A stretch of 64,000 nt of DNA from an uncultured Fidelibacterota bacterium (GTDB lineage Bacteria; Fidelibacterota; Marinisomatia; Marinisomatales; Marinisomataceae): assembly GCA_902526795.1 (NCBI GenBank), contig CABZMF010000003.1:24190-88189 (forward strand), in the 5' to 3' direction. This document shows, piece by piece, positions 37,678 to 48,665 of this stretch. Made by a program: the position numbers and the translations under genes. Numbering within the stretch: position 1 is the first letter of the stretch; every line of letters begins with the position of its first letter. The notes under the pieces were generated by a model, which was not told where the DNA came from, did not search any database, and worked only from the letters and a program-made list of their open reading frames with translations.

Positions 37678-39759
37678 TTATTGAGGGGCATTTGATCTAA
37701 GAAAAAATTCTTTTTCAATATTTCTTGTCCTACTGGTTGGCAATTTTTTTGTATCAGAATCAATTTCAATTTCAACTACACCATCCGGTATTTCAAATTT
37801 ATCTTTAGGAATATTTAATGCCTTATGTGCGTTTTTCATAAAGATAGCCCAAGCGGGTAAAGCGGCAACACCTCCATACTGTCCATCACCCAAGCTCACA
37901 GAGTATTCGTCGATACCATACCAAACTCCTGCCGTAATATTCGGTGTAAATCCGACAAACCATGCATCACTTAAATTTTGAGTTGTTCCAGTTTTTCCGC
38001 CAGCCGGATGTCTAAATTTATATTTCCATCTTAAACTTCCACCAGTTCCTTTATCTACAACTGATTGTAAAAGATTAGTGACCATGTAAGCTGTTTCAGG
38101 ACTTAAAACTTCTTTTTGGTTAACAGAATATTCTTTTATAATTCTCCCATACTTATCCTCAATTCTTGTGATAGCAATTGGAGAAGAATATATACCCTTA
38201 TTAGCGAATGTTGCATATGATGCTACTATCTCAATAGGCTTTACTTCAGATGTTCCAAGAGCAATTGAGTCAACTGCTCTAATTGGCGAATTAATTTGCA
38301 TTCTCTGTGCTATATCTTTTACCTGTCTTGGAGGAACTAATTCTTGAACCATTCTAACTGAAATTAAATTAAGTGATCTTTGTAGTCCTTCTCTTAAAGT
38401 TGTTAATCCACCCGTGCTATTATCATAATTTTTAGGTGTCCATTTTTCTCTTTCACCCTTTGAATTATTTCTATAAAGCGCTACAGGTTGGTTTAAAAGT
38501 TCCGTGGTAAGAGGATAATTATTATCTATTGCCGCTGTATAAATGTATGGTTTAAAAACTGAACCAGGTTGCCTTAAAGCTTGGGTAGAACGATTAAACT
38601 CATCAGGATAATCTGACCTACCACCAATCATTGCTAATATTTCTCCTGTCTTGGTATCTAAAGCAATGAAAGCACATTGAACTAATAATTCTTTACGGAG
38701 CTGTTCATATAATTCTACTTGTCCGTCAAGCATCATTTTTACTGAGTCCGCTGAGAAAATTGATAAATACCCAAGCTGAGAAAATTTATCTGAATCCGCA
38801 AAAAGCTGTCTATTAAACTCGTCCTGATTTTTTTTTAATGTTTGCATTACAGAATCTTCTGCAATTTTTTGTAATCTAAAGTCTAAAGTGGTATGTATTT
38901 TTAAACCATCTTGATAAATGTTGATTCCCAATTGTTCATCTTGTTGTTCTAATATTCTTCTTACATGTTCAGCAAAATATGGGGCTTTACCTTTTGGAAT
39001 TTCATAGTAAATATTATCAGGAATAATACTATTATGCTCCATGTAATCTTGATAAGTAATAAAATCTTGATTATACATCAACTTTAAAACTAGAGATCTT
39101 CTTCCAATAGCTTTATTCAAATTTCTTAAAGGAGAATAGTTTGCTGGTGACGGAAGCAATCCAATTAACATAGCCGATTCACCAATAGTTAAATCAGAAG
39201 CATTTTTGTTAAAAAATCTTTTAGCAGCTGATTCTGCTCCATAGGTTCCATGACCAAAATGAACAGTATTTAAATACATTTCTAATATTTCATCTTTTGT
39301 ATAAGTTCTTTCGATTTGAATAGCTGTGATCATTTCTTTAAGCTTTCGTGTAATACTATCTTTAAAACCAACTTCTTTATAAAGATTTCTTGCAAGTTGT
39401 TGTGAAAGTGTACTAAAACCTTGCCTAAAACTCATCGATGAGACATTAACTACAACAGCTCTAATAAAACTTTGAAGGTCCACACCCCAATGAGAATAAA
39501 ATCTTTTATCTTCAGATGCAATTGCAGCATTTTTTAAATAGTTTGGCATGTCTTCAATATCTACAAAAACTCTTTTCTGTATAAAAAACTCTCCAATTAC
39601 TTCACCATTTCTGTCATATAATGTAGAAGTCATAGCAGGATCAAATGTTTCTAAACGCTCTAGAGAAGGTAGATCTCTGGATAAATAAATAATATATACC
39701 AAAACTAAAACAAGGAGGTAAAAGATTATTTTTAATGAGGAGAGAATTGTTTTAATCAT
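37678..39759 (-). CDS. Penicillin-binding protein 1A (glycosyltransferase/transpeptidase)
   Basis: AIASEDKRFYSHWGVD, FSTLSQQLARNLY, RQPGSVFKPYIYTAAI, GGKTGTTQNLSDAWFVG. Confidence 0.96.
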   Translation of the reverse strand: MIKTILSSLKIIFYLLVLVLVYIIYLSRDLPSLERLETFDPAMTSTLYDRNGEVIGEFFIQKRVFVDIEDMPNYLKNAAIASEDKRFYSHWGVDLQSFIRAVVVNVSSMSFRQGFSTLSQQLARNLYKEVGFKDSITRKLKEMITAIQIERTYTKDEILEMYLNTVHFGHGTYGAESAAKRFFNKNASDLTIGESAMLIGLLPSPANYSPLRNLNKAIGRRSLVLKLMYNQDFITYQDYMEHNSIIPDNIYYEIPKGKAPYFAEHVRRILEQQDEQLGINIYQDGLKIHTTLDFRLQKIAEDSVMQTLKKNQDEFNRQLFADSDKFSQLGYLSIFSADSVKMMLDGQVELYEQLRKELLVQCAFIALDTKTGEILAMIGGRSDYPDEFNRSTQALRQPGSVFKPYIYTAAIDNNYPLTTELLNQPVALYRNNSKGEREKWTPKNYDNSTGGLTTLREGLQRSLNLISVRMVQELVPPRQVKDIAQRMQINSPIRAVDSIALGTSEVKPIEIVASYATFANKGIYSSPIAITRIEDKYGRIIKEYSVNQKEVLSPETAYMVTNLLQSVVDKGTGGSLRWKYKFRHPAGGKTGTTQNLSDAWFVGFTPNITAGVWYGIDEYSVSLGDGQYGGVAALPAWAIFMKNAHKALNIPKDKFEIPDGVVEIEIDSDTKKLPTSRTRNIEKEFFLRSNAPQ

Positions 39760-41168
39760 ATTTTCTTAGGAGAAACCATTTCTTCTGGTTTTACCAAATT
39801 ATCGAAGTCTTGTTCCGATAAATATCCAAGAGATTTTGCGCTTTCTTTTAAAGTAATATTTTCCTTCAGAGCTTTCTTAGCAATTTCAGCTGACTTTTCA
39901 TAACCAATTTCGGGTGCAAGAGCAGTAACAAGCATTAAAGACTTATTAAGATTCTCATCAATTTTTTTCTTATTGGCCTTCAAACCTTCCAAAGCATTCT
40001 TTGAAAAGGATTCAGAAACCTCTGCCAATAATGATATTGATTCATGAATTGAAAAAGCAATAATTGGTCTATAGGTATTTAGTTGAAAATTACCATTAGC
40101 ACCAGAATAACCGATTGTATTATCATTTCCTATAATTTGTGCGTAAACCATGTTTACTGCTTCACATTGTGTTGGATTAACCTTACCAGGCATTATTGAG
40201 CTTCCGGGCTCATTTGAAGGTAATATTAATTCACCAATTCCTGCCATTGGACCACAGGCTAACCACCTTATGTCATTTGCAATTTTATTTAAAGATCCTG
40301 CACAAATACGGATTTGCGAAGACAGATTAGAAATAGCATTTTGTGAAGATAATAGTTCAAATTTATTTTTACATACTTCAAAGTCTAAACCTGTTTCTTC
40401 AGATATAAATGATGTCATTAACTCATCATAACCACTTAGAGTATTTAAACCGGTTCCAACAGCAGTTCCTCCTATTGGAAGTTCAATACATTCTTTTAAA
40501 GCTAATTCAATTCTTTTTAAATCATTTTTAATCATTGATTCAAAACCAGAAAACTCTTGTCCTAATGTAATTGGTGTTGCATCCTGAAGATGAGTCCTGC
40601 CAACTTTAATAATTTTATCAAACTTTTTGGTTTTTCTATTGATCGATTTTAACAAAATTTTTAGCGCTGGAATCAAATTATCTTCAACGGCTAAAACTGC
40701 TCCTAATAAAGTTGCTGTGGGAAAAGTGTCATTAGTTGACTGACTCATGTTAACATGATCGTTGGGATGAACAAATTCATATTTACCTAATTTTCCTCCC
40801 AACTTTTCATTAGCCTTGTTAGCTATAACCTCATTTATATTCATATTTGTTTGGGTTCCACTGCCGGTTTGAAAAACAGGTATTGGAAACTCATTTGAAT
40901 ATTTTTCAGGATTATTTAAGATATCATCACAAGCAAAAATGATTGCATCTGATATTTTTTTTGGAAGATTTTGTTGAGAAAAGTTGGTTTTAGCAGCACA
41001 TTTTTTGATAATCACATATGGTAAAATTAAATTAAAGTCAAAAGGCCAACCAATCTTAAAATTTTCAATTGCACGTTGGGTTTGAGCTCCATAATATGCA
41101 TTTTTTGGTACTAAAATTTCTCCAATACTATCTTTTTCTGCTCTAAAACCTTTTACTTTACTTGCCAT
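39756..41168 (-). CDS. fumC: Fumarate hydratase class II
   Basis: GSGTQTNMNINEVIAN, VGRTHLQDATPITLGQE, EPGSSIMPGKVNPTQCEA. Confidence 0.96.
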   Translation of the reverse strand: MASKVKGFRAEKDSIGEILVPKNAYYGAQTQRAIENFKIGWPFDFNLILPYVIIKKCAAKTNFSQQNLPKKISDAIIFACDDILNNPEKYSNEFPIPVFQTGSGTQTNMNINEVIANKANEKLGGKLGKYEFVHPNDHVNMSQSTNDTFPTATLLGAVLAVEDNLIPALKILLKSINRKTKKFDKIIKVGRTHLQDATPITLGQEFSGFESMIKNDLKRIELALKECIELPIGGTAVGTGLNTLSGYDELMTSFISEETGLDFEVCKNKFELLSSQNAISNLSSQIRICAGSLNKIANDIRWLACGPMAGIGELILPSNEPGSSIMPGKVNPTQCEAVNMVYAQIIGNDNTIGYSGANGNFQLNTYRPIIAFSIHESISLLAEVSESFSKNALEGLKANKKKIDENLNKSLMLVTALAPEIGYEKSAEIAKKALKENITLKESAKSLGYLSEQDFDNLVKPEEMVSPKKI

Positions 41169-42163
41169 GTGTCACCAGCATTTAACATATCATCTAAAGT
41201 TTGTGAAGGCTGCTCTTTTGCCTTTAACATCTGTTCATTCATCATGTCATCATAAGTTGGTCTTTCGCTACAATATATAACGCCTAGGGGTTCTGGGAAA
41301 TCAGGTTCAGCAGTAAAATTAGATAGCATATTAGCTAATAATGAATCAGTCTCATCATGAACAAGAATATCTTCAATAGAATATTTCTTTCCAATTTCAA
41401 CTACTTTTGGTCTTGTACCATCAAGAATAATTCCTTTATTTTTATCATTACCAAAAATCATTGGTTCACCATTTTCCAAATATAGTAGTTGGTCAGCTTT
41501 TGTATCTCTATCCGTTAAATTACCAAAAGCACCATCATTAAAAATATTACAATTTTGATAAATTTCAATGAAAGATGTTCCATTATGATCATTTGCTCTT
41601 CGAATCATGCTTTGTAAGTGCTTTAATTCTTTATCAATAGTTTTTGCTACAAATGAACCCTGTGATCCTAAAGCTAACTGTGTTGGCTTAAAAGGATAAT
41701 CCAGAGAACCCATTGGTGTTGAATAGGTTACTTTCCCTAGTTCCGATGTAGGTGAATATTGTCCTTTGGTCAACCCATAAATTCTATTATTAAAAAGCAT
41801 TACATTTATATTAACATTTCTTCTTAGCAGATGAATTAAGTGGTTTCCACCAATTGAAAAACCATCTCCGTCACCAGTTACCAACCAAACTGATAAATCA
41901 GGATTAGCTAGCTTTAAGCCACTTGCAACTGTAGGAGCTCTACCATGAATTGTATGAAAACCATAAGTATTCATGTAATAAGGAAATCTGCTTGAACACC
42001 CAATTCCTGAAATAAATACAGTATCTTCTTTTTTCTCTGTTATTTCAGGAAAAACTTTCTGTGTTTGAGCAAGAATTGCATAATCTCCACATCCTGGACA
42101 CCATCTAATAGCTTGATCTGATTGAAAATCTGATTTTTTAAGTGTTGGTTTCTCACTCATCAA
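41153..42163 (-). CDS. korB: 2-oxoacid:ferredoxin oxidoreductase beta subunit (KorB-like)
   Basis: RWCPGCGDYAIL, GIGCSSRFPYYMNTYGFHTIHGRAP, TGDGDGFSIGGNHLIHLLRRN. Confidence 0.93.
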   Translation of the reverse strand: MMSEKPTLKKSDFQSDQAIRWCPGCGDYAILAQTQKVFPEITEKKEDTVFISGIGCSSRFPYYMNTYGFHTIHGRAPTVASGLKLANPDLSVWLVTGDGDGFSIGGNHLIHLLRRNVNINVMLFNNRIYGLTKGQYSPTSELGKVTYSTPMGSLDYPFKPTQLALGSQGSFVAKTIDKELKHLQSMIRRANDHNGTSFIEIYQNCNIFNDGAFGNLTDRDTKADQLLYLENGEPMIFGNDKNKGIILDGTRPKVVEIGKKYSIEDILVHDETDSLLANMLSNFTAEPDFPEPLGVIYCSERPTYDDMMNEQMLKAKEQPSQTLDDMLNAGDTWQVK

Positions 42164-44003
42164 TAATTTCCTTACATTTTTTTACAATTGTTGATGCTCC
42201 AATTGGTTTTCCTTTAATTTCATTTAATCCTATTGCATCAATGAGATATTGAGCTCTTATAAGATAGCATAATTGTCCTCTATTTATCTCCGGTATAATA
42301 ACTTTTTTATAGTTTAATAAAATCTTACCTAAATCACTAGGAAAGGGGTTAATCCATTTTAATGATACATGCCCAACTTTATACTTATCTTCTAAAAGCT
42401 GTTCCGTTGCTACCTTGCAAGATCCATGAGTACTTCCCCAGCTTAATATTAATAAATCACCTTTTTTCTTTCCAAAAACTTCGGTTGGTGGTATTTCATT
42501 TGCAATATTAGCAACTTTTTGAGCTCTTATATGTGTCATAAGTTCATGATTGTCAGAATCATAACTTACATTCCCACTTACATTTTCTTTTTCAATTCCA
42601 CCAATTCTGTGTTCTAACCCTTTTGTTCCAGGGATAGCCCAATTTCGAGCTAAAGTGTCTTTATTTCTCTTATAAGGTTGATGTTTATCTTCGGATTCAC
42701 TCTCTTTTTCAAATGTAACTTCAAAGTCATTTAAATCTTTCGAATTTGGTATCATCCATGGTTCAGATCCATTGGCTAAGTAACCATCAGTCAAAACAAT
42801 AATTGGAGTCATATATTTTACAGCAATCCTACATGCTTCATAAGTAGTGAAAAAACAATCTCCCGGGGTTGTTGCAGCAATGACAGGCGTTGGTGCATCT
42901 CCGTTTCTTCCATAAACTGCTTGAAATAAATCTGATTGCTCAGTTTTAGTTGGAAGACCTGTGCTAGGGCCACCTCGCTGAACATTAATTACAACAACAG
43001 GCAATTCCGTTATCAAGGTAAGTCCTAAAAATTCACCTTTCAGTGCAATACCTGGGCCTGATGAAGCTGTAACACCTAAAGAGCCTCCAAACGCAGCACC
43101 TAAAGCAGCTCCGATTCCGGCAATTTCATCCTCTGCTTGGAATGTTTTTATACCAAATTTTTTCCAATTTGATAACGTATGTAAAATATTACTAGCTGGG
43201 GTGATAGGGTACCCAGCAAATGTAAGACTCATTTTGCTTTTTTCAACTGCAGCTAATAAACCCAAACAGGTTGCTAATGTACCATTCATATTTCTGTATT
43301 TTCCAGCAGGTAATTTGGCTTTTTCTACAACGTATCGAGTTGTAAATAGCTCAGCAGTATCTCCATAATTATAACCTGCATTTAGTGCATTCGTATTTGC
43401 CTTAATAATTTCAGGTTTACTTTTAAATTTACTTTTTAGCCAATCAATAGTTGGCTCAAGAGGTCTATCATAGATCCAAAAAAGAACTCCTAAAGCACAT
43501 AAGTTTTTTGTTCTTTCGACCAATTTGGGAGACAAATCAATGCCTTCACATGCATTTTTTACCAGTTTACTCATCTCAATAAAATGGGACTGATAATAAT
43601 CTTCAAGTGTACCATCTTCCGTTGGGTCCGTTTCATAACCAGCCAATTTTAAATTTTTAGGAGTAAAAGCATTTTTATTAACGATAAGAGTACCACCTGA
43701 CTTCAGGTCCGACAAATGAACTTTTAAAGCAGCTGGATTCATTGCAACAAGTACATCTGGCTGTTCTCCAGGCGTATGAATTTCTTGTGAACTAAAATGA
43801 ATTTGGAATGAACTTACTCCTGCAAGCGAACCCGCAGGTGCACGTATCTCTGCAGGAAAATCTGGTAATGTACTTAAATCATTACCAACAATTGCAGCTG
43901 TTTGTGTGAATCTGCCTCCGCTTAGCTGCATTCCATCTCCAGAGTCACCGGCAAAACGTATGGTGACATTATCCAATGTTTCTTTGTTTACTTTTTTAGC
44001 CAT
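42153..44003 (-). CDS. korA: 2-oxoacid:ferredoxin oxidoreductase alpha/gamma subunit fusion (KorA-like)
   Basis: N-terminal gamma domain GDSGDGMQLSGGRFTQTAAIVGND; alpha domain YPITPASNILHTLS, QAEDEIAGIGAALGAAFGG. Confidence 0.93.
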   Translation of the reverse strand: MAKKVNKETLDNVTIRFAGDSGDGMQLSGGRFTQTAAIVGNDLSTLPDFPAEIRAPAGSLAGVSSFQIHFSSQEIHTPGEQPDVLVAMNPAALKVHLSDLKSGGTLIVNKNAFTPKNLKLAGYETDPTEDGTLEDYYQSHFIEMSKLVKNACEGIDLSPKLVERTKNLCALGVLFWIYDRPLEPTIDWLKSKFKSKPEIIKANTNALNAGYNYGDTAELFTTRYVVEKAKLPAGKYRNMNGTLATCLGLLAAVEKSKMSLTFAGYPITPASNILHTLSNWKKFGIKTFQAEDEIAGIGAALGAAFGGSLGVTASSGPGIALKGEFLGLTLITELPVVVINVQRGGPSTGLPTKTEQSDLFQAVYGRNGDAPTPVIAATTPGDCFFTTYEACRIAVKYMTPIIVLTDGYLANGSEPWMIPNSKDLNDFEVTFEKESESEDKHQPYKRNKDTLARNWAIPGTKGLEHRIGGIEKENVSGNVSYDSDNHELMTHIRAQKVANIANEIPPTEVFGKKKGDLLILSWGSTHGSCKVATEQLLEDKYKVGHVSLKWINPFPSDLGKILLNYKKVIIPEINRGQLCYLIRAQYLIDAIGLNEIKGKPIGASTIVKKCKEIIDE

Positions 44004-44205
44004 TTTGTCTTCAAATGAGCAACAATTTACATTACTGAATTTAACATAGCAATTAGTATGAAAAATTAAATATTTCTAATAAAGATATAATAAAAATCGC
44101 ATAATAATTTTCATCAATTTTCAGTAAATTGTCATTATTGAGCTTTTAAAAATAATAACTAAAAAATTTGTACATAAATTTTCTATGATTTAAATTGCAC
44201 ACCCT

Positions 44206-44517
44206 ATGGATAACATTAAACTTGAAGTAGTAGAAATATTGAAAAAATGTAATGATCCTGAACTTCCAATAGATCTTTGGAATCTTGGATTAATTTATGA
44301 CCTTGGAATTAATAGGAATGGTAATGATTTTGACGTCTCTATTTTGATGTCACTTACCACACCAGGATGTACAATGGGACAATATATGATGGATGATATT
44401 AAGATGAAGCTTGCGACATTGAAAAACATAGGCAATGTTGATATAGAATTAACTTTTGATCCTCCATGGAACCCAGAAATGATGACTGAAGAAGGTAAAA
44501 GTAAATTAGGATTATAA
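44206..44517 (+). CDS. SufT-like MIP18/DUF59 Fe-S assembly protein
   Basis: VVEILKKCNDPELPIDLWNLGLIYDL...MSLTTPGCTMGQYMMDDIK. Confidence 0.88.
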   Translation: MDNIKLEVVEILKKCNDPELPIDLWNLGLIYDLGINRNGNDFDVSILMSLTTPGCTMGQYMMDDIKMKLATLKNIGNVDIELTFDPPWNPEMMTEEGKSKLGL

Positions 44518-44864
44518 TGTCAGAAAATCTTGAAAATCAAATAATAACGCTTACTGAAAAAGCTGCAAAAAGGCTAAATAATATTTTAGAAGGTGAAGAA
44601 ACACCTGAAAAAGCTATACGTGTTGCTATTGATACTGGTGGATGTTCTGGTATGTCTTATCAAATTACATTTGATAATAAGAAAAAAGAGTATGATAAGG
44701 AATTTGAAAGTCACGGTATTACTATTCTTTGTGACGTTAAGAGTTGGATTTATGTCCGCGGATGTGAGATTGACTTTTCAAATGATTTATTAAATGGAGG
44801 CTTCAAAGTTAACAACCCAAACGCAACTAGGACGTGCGGCTGTGGAATTAGTTTCTCAGCCTAA
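44517..44864 (+). CDS. A-type Fe-S carrier (SufA/IscA/ErpA family)
   Basis: VAIDTGGCSGMSYQITF ... TCGCGISF. Confidence 0.93.
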   Translation: MSENLENQIITLTEKAAKRLNNILEGEETPEKAIRVAIDTGGCSGMSYQITFDNKKKEYDKEFESHGITILCDVKSWIYVRGCEIDFSNDLLNGGFKVNNPNATRTCGCGISFSA

Positions 44865-44870
44865 AATAAT

Positions 44871-46316
44871 ATGGCAGACAAAAATCAAAAAATTATAGAT
44901 CAAGCAATTGATCAAGAATATAAATACGGCTTTACAACAGATATTGAACAGACCAAGTTTAAACCAGGACTTGATGAAGAAGTTATTAAAAAACTTTCAA
45001 AACTTAAGAAAGAACCTAAGTGGTTACTAGATTGGAGACTGAAAGCGTTTAAACGTTGGAAAAAAATGGAAGAGCCAACTTGGGCACAAGTCAAATATGA
45101 CCCTATTGACTATCAGGCATTAAGCTACTATGCAGCCCCAAAGAAAAAGGTTAATGAGAGCTTGGATGATGTTGATCCAGAAATATTGGAAACATATAAT
45201 AAGCTTGGTATTTCTTTAAACGAACAAAAAAGATTAGAAGGAGTTGCAGTTGATGCAGTTTTTGATAGCGTTTCAATTGGAACAACTTTTAAAGAAGAGT
45301 TAGCAAAGCATGGTGTGATTTTTTGTTCTTTTTCAGAAGCAGTAGTAAATCACCCAGAACTGATTAAAAAATACTTAGGTACTGTTATTCCAGCATCTGA
45401 TAATTATTTTGCTGCATTAAATTCAGCAGTTTTCAGCGATGGATCGTTTGTTTATATACCAAAAGGCGTAAAGTGTCCGCTTGAGTTATCAACCTATTTT
45501 AGAATTAACGCGTCAAATACAGGTCAATTTGAAAGAACATTAATCATTGCAGATGAGGGTAGCTATGTTAGCTATCTCGAAGGCTGTACTGCTCCAATGC
45601 GAGATGAAAATCAACTTCATGCAGCATGTGTTGAGTTAGTTGCACATAAAGATGCAACAATAAAATATTCTACAATTCAAAATTGGTTTGCTGGTGATAA
45701 AGATGGAAATGGAGGTATTTATAATTTTGTTACCAAAAGAGGAAGATGTCAGGGAGACAACTCAAAAATTTCCTGGACACAAGTTGAAACTGGTTCTGCA
45801 GTAACTTGGAAATATCCTAGTGTAATAATGCAAGGTGATAATAGTGTTGGAGAATTTTATTCAGTTGCAGTTACTAAAAATAAACAACAAGCAGATACTG
45901 GCACAAAAATGATCCATATTGGAAAAAACACAAAAAGTACAATTATCACAAAAGGTATTTCAGCTGGTGAAGGCCAAAATACTTATAGAGGTGCAGTGAA
46001 AATTTTAAAAGATGCTGAAAATGCACAAAATTTTTCTCAATGTGACTCTATTTTAATTGGTGATAAATGTGGAGCTCACACATTTCCGTATATTGACGTA
46101 AAAAATCCAACTGCAAAGATGGAACATGAAGCCACCACATCAAGTATTGGAGAGGACCAATTATTTTATTGTAATCAAAGAGGTATAAAATTGGATGACG
46201 CAGTATCCATGATAGTTAACGGATTTTGTAAAGAAGTTTTTGAAGAATTGCCAATGGAGTTTGCTGTCGAAGCAAAACAATTAATAGAAGTTACCTTAGA
46301 AAATAGTGTAGGATAA
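44871..46316 (+). CDS. sufB: Fe-S cluster assembly protein SufB
   Basis: [50 protein letters not shown]. Confidence 0.98.
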   Translation: MADKNQKIIDQAIDQEYKYGFTTDIEQTKFKPGLDEEVIKKLSKLKKEPKWLLDWRLKAFKRWKKMEEPTWAQVKYDPIDYQALSYYAAPKKKVNESLDDVDPEILETYNKLGISLNEQKRLEGVAVDAVFDSVSIGTTFKEELAKHGVIFCSFSEAVVNHPELIKKYLGTVIPASDNYFAALNSAVFSDGSFVYIPKGVKCPLELSTYFRINASNTGQFERTLIIADEGSYVSYLEGCTAPMRDENQLHAACVELVAHKDATIKYSTIQNWFAGDKDGNGGIYNFVTKRGRCQGDNSKISWTQVETGSAVTWKYPSVIMQGDNSVGEFYSVAVTKNKQQADTGTKMIHIGKNTKSTIITKGISAGEGQNTYRGAVKILKDAENAQNFSQCDSILIGDKCGAHTFPYIDVKNPTAKMEHEATTSSIGEDQLFYCNQRGIKLDDAVSMIVNGFCKEVFEELPMEFAVEAKQLIEVTLENSVG

Positions 46317-46320
46317 TATT

Positions 46321-47061
46321 ATGATTAAAATAAAAGACTTAATGGCATCGATTGAAGATAAGCAGATATTGAATGGTATTAATTTAAATATTAATCCTGG
46401 TGAAGTGCACGTAATAATGGGAAGAAATGGTTCTGGAAAAAGCACACTAGCAAATGTAATAGCTGGAAATGAAGCATATGAAGTTGAAAAAGGTTCAATT
46501 TTGATGAACAATGAAAATATAACTGAAATGAGCATTGAAAATCGTGCTTTGAATGGAATATTTTTATGTTTTCAGTACCCTGTTGCAATCCCAGGCGTAA
46601 GTATGGCGTATTTTTTAAGATCAGCTTTAAATGCACATTTAGAACATCAAGGAAAAGAAGAAATAGATGCACTTGAATTCTTAAAGAATTCAAAGAAAAT
46701 TTTGAATGAACTTGGTCTAGATGATTCATTTCTTAAAAGAGCAATTAATGACGGATTTTCTGGGGGTGAAAAAAAGAAAAGTGAAATTCTACAACTATTA
46801 TCTATTAATCCAAAGCTTGCTGTTTTAGATGAGACAGATTCTGGTTTAGATGTGGATGCATTAAGAACTGTAGCTAAGGGAGTTAATAAATTTAAAAATA
46901 AAAATAATGCTGTGCTCATCATTACTCACTATCAAAGGCTTTTAAACTATATTAAACCTGATATCGTTCATTTAATGATTGATGGTAAAATTGTAAAAAC
47001 CGGCGATATGTCTCTAGTAGAAAAAGTAGAGAATGATGGTTATTCTTGGCTAGAAAAGTAA
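46321..47061 (+). CDS. sufC: Fe-S cluster assembly ATPase SufC
   Basis: HVIMGRNGSGKSTLANVIAG, FSGGEKKKSEILQLL, LAVLDETDSGLDVDALR. Confidence 0.98.
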   Translation: MIKIKDLMASIEDKQILNGINLNINPGEVHVIMGRNGSGKSTLANVIAGNEAYEVEKGSILMNNENITEMSIENRALNGIFLCFQYPVAIPGVSMAYFLRSALNAHLEHQGKEEIDALEFLKNSKKILNELGLDDSFLKRAINDGFSGGEKKKSEILQLLSINPKLAVLDETDSGLDVDALRTVAKGVNKFKNKNNAVLIITHYQRLLNYIKPDIVHLMIDGKIVKTGDMSLVEKVENDGYSWLEK

Positions 47062-47062
47062 A

Positions 47063-48253
47063 ATGATTAAAAATTTTAAAAACAACTGTTCCAAAAAATT
47101 TTTAGAAAAAGGTTACCCAAGCAGGCAAGATGAAAATTGGAAATTTACATCATCTAGAAAGTTAGCCAAGTTCGAAAATGAAGTCAATTTTGATTTAAAA
47201 GCAGATAACATTGAAAATGATGATAATACATTACTTTTCATAAATGGAGTTTTAGACGAAAATTCATTAGATAAATTCAATTATAAAGATAAGTTAAAAG
47301 TCATCAATATTGAAGAACTGAAAAATGATGTAATTTTTAAATTTTCAGATAACTTTTTAAATGAATCTTTATTTAACCTAGGTATAATGCATTATAAAAA
47401 AGGTTATTATTTTAAGTTTGATAAAAATGTTTTTATAAATGAACCTGTAAGGATAGTTAATTATAATAATGCATCTCAAGATCAATCTCGAATTGTTTCA
47501 TTTAAAATATTCCATGTTCAATCAGGTAGTGAAATTTCTTTCATTGAAAAGGATATTAATGATGGAAAAAGTAGTTTTAATTTAAAATTGAATAAATTTT
47601 TGTGTGATGAAAACTCAGTTTTAAAGTGTGGTAAATTTTTTGAAGGAAAAGAAAATAATCATTTACTATCTTATAATTATTTTACGCTCAAAAATAATTC
47701 AATTTTAAATATTGACGGACTTAATAAGGAAAGTGTTTTTAATAAAGAATTTATTGAAATTGATTTAGAAGATAAAGGTAGTGAAGTAAAAATTAATATT
47801 TTGAATTTGGGTAAAAGTAATAATCATTTAGATAATAATATTTTGATAAATCATAATGCTGAATCTTGCACTAGTTTTCAACATGTTAGGAATATTTTAG
47901 ATAATGAATCTTCTGCAGTTTTTAATGGTAAAGTAATTGTTTCGGAAGGAGCTCAGAAAACTGACTCAAACCAATCAAATAAAAATTTATTGTTATCTGA
48001 AACATCAAATGCGTACTCAAACCCACAGTTAGAAATTTATGCTGATGACGTTTCATGTGGTCATGGTTCTACTACTGGCGCATTAAATGAAGAAAGTATT
48101 TTTTATCTCAGAGCAAGAGGAATTAATAAATCTGAAGCTGAAAAAATACTAATCAAAGCATTTGCAAAAGAAGTCGTAGATGAATTTTCTCTTTCTTCCA
48201 TCCAAGATATATCAGAAATTGCTTTGGATAACTGGATAAATGAACAAAATTAA
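47063..48253 (+). CDS. sufD: Fe-S cluster assembly protein SufD
   Basis: GKVIVSEGAQKTDSNQSNKNLLLSETSNAYSNPQLEIYADDVSCGHGSTTGALNEESIFYLRARGI. Confidence 0.95.
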   Translation: MIKNFKNNCSKKFLEKGYPSRQDENWKFTSSRKLAKFENEVNFDLKADNIENDDNTLLFINGVLDENSLDKFNYKDKLKVINIEELKNDVIFKFSDNFLNESLFNLGIMHYKKGYYFKFDKNVFINEPVRIVNYNNASQDQSRIVSFKIFHVQSGSEISFIEKDINDGKSSFNLKLNKFLCDENSVLKCGKFFEGKENNHLLSYNYFTLKNNSILNIDGLNKESVFNKEFIEIDLEDKGSEVKINILNLGKSNNHLDNNILINHNAESCTSFQHVRNILDNESSAVFNGKVIVSEGAQKTDSNQSNKNLLLSETSNAYSNPQLEIYADDVSCGHGSTTGALNEESIFYLRARGINKSEAEKILIKAFAKEVVDEFSLSSIQDISEIALDNWINEQN

Positions 48254-48665
48254 AAGAAATTTAGAAGAAATAAGAGAAGGATTTTCAATACTTTCTGGTC
48301 AGGATAGATTAATTTATTTGGTTGATTTAGGAAAGAAAATTGATTCTATTGACGAACATGACGAGGTTGACAAAAATAGAATTTATGCCTGTACTTCTCA
48401 AACTTGGGTTAAAATTTTTATTGACAATGGAATAGTAACTTTAAAAGTAAATTCAGAAAGCACCATGGTCAATGGCTTATTAAAAATAATTCAAACTGGT
48501 TTTAATGGCTCTGATCAAAAAGATATTTTAAATTTTATTGATGAATTTAATAGTGCAGAAAAACTGTTTGAATGGATGAACATTGGTTCAACCATATCTA
48601 GTCAAAGACAAAATGGGTTTATTGGATCTTTAAACTATATTAGAAATAAACTAAATGAAAAATAA
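48240..48665 (+). CDS. sufE: SufE-like cysteine desulfurase activator
   Basis: NRIYACTSQTWVKIFID acceptor-Cys motif; operon context. Confidence 0.9.
   Translation: MNKIKRNLEEIREGFSILSGQDRLIYLVDLGKKIDSIDEHDEVDKNRIYACTSQTWVKIFIDNGIVTLKVNSESTMVNGLLKIIQTGFNGSDQKDILNFIDEFNSAEKLFEWMNIGSTISSQRQNGFIGSLNYIRNKLNEK

Noticed and set aside
46391-46922. Minus-strand ORFs (112 and 91 aa) inside sufC
   Set aside because: Mutually overlapping shadow frames opposite a conserved ATPase.
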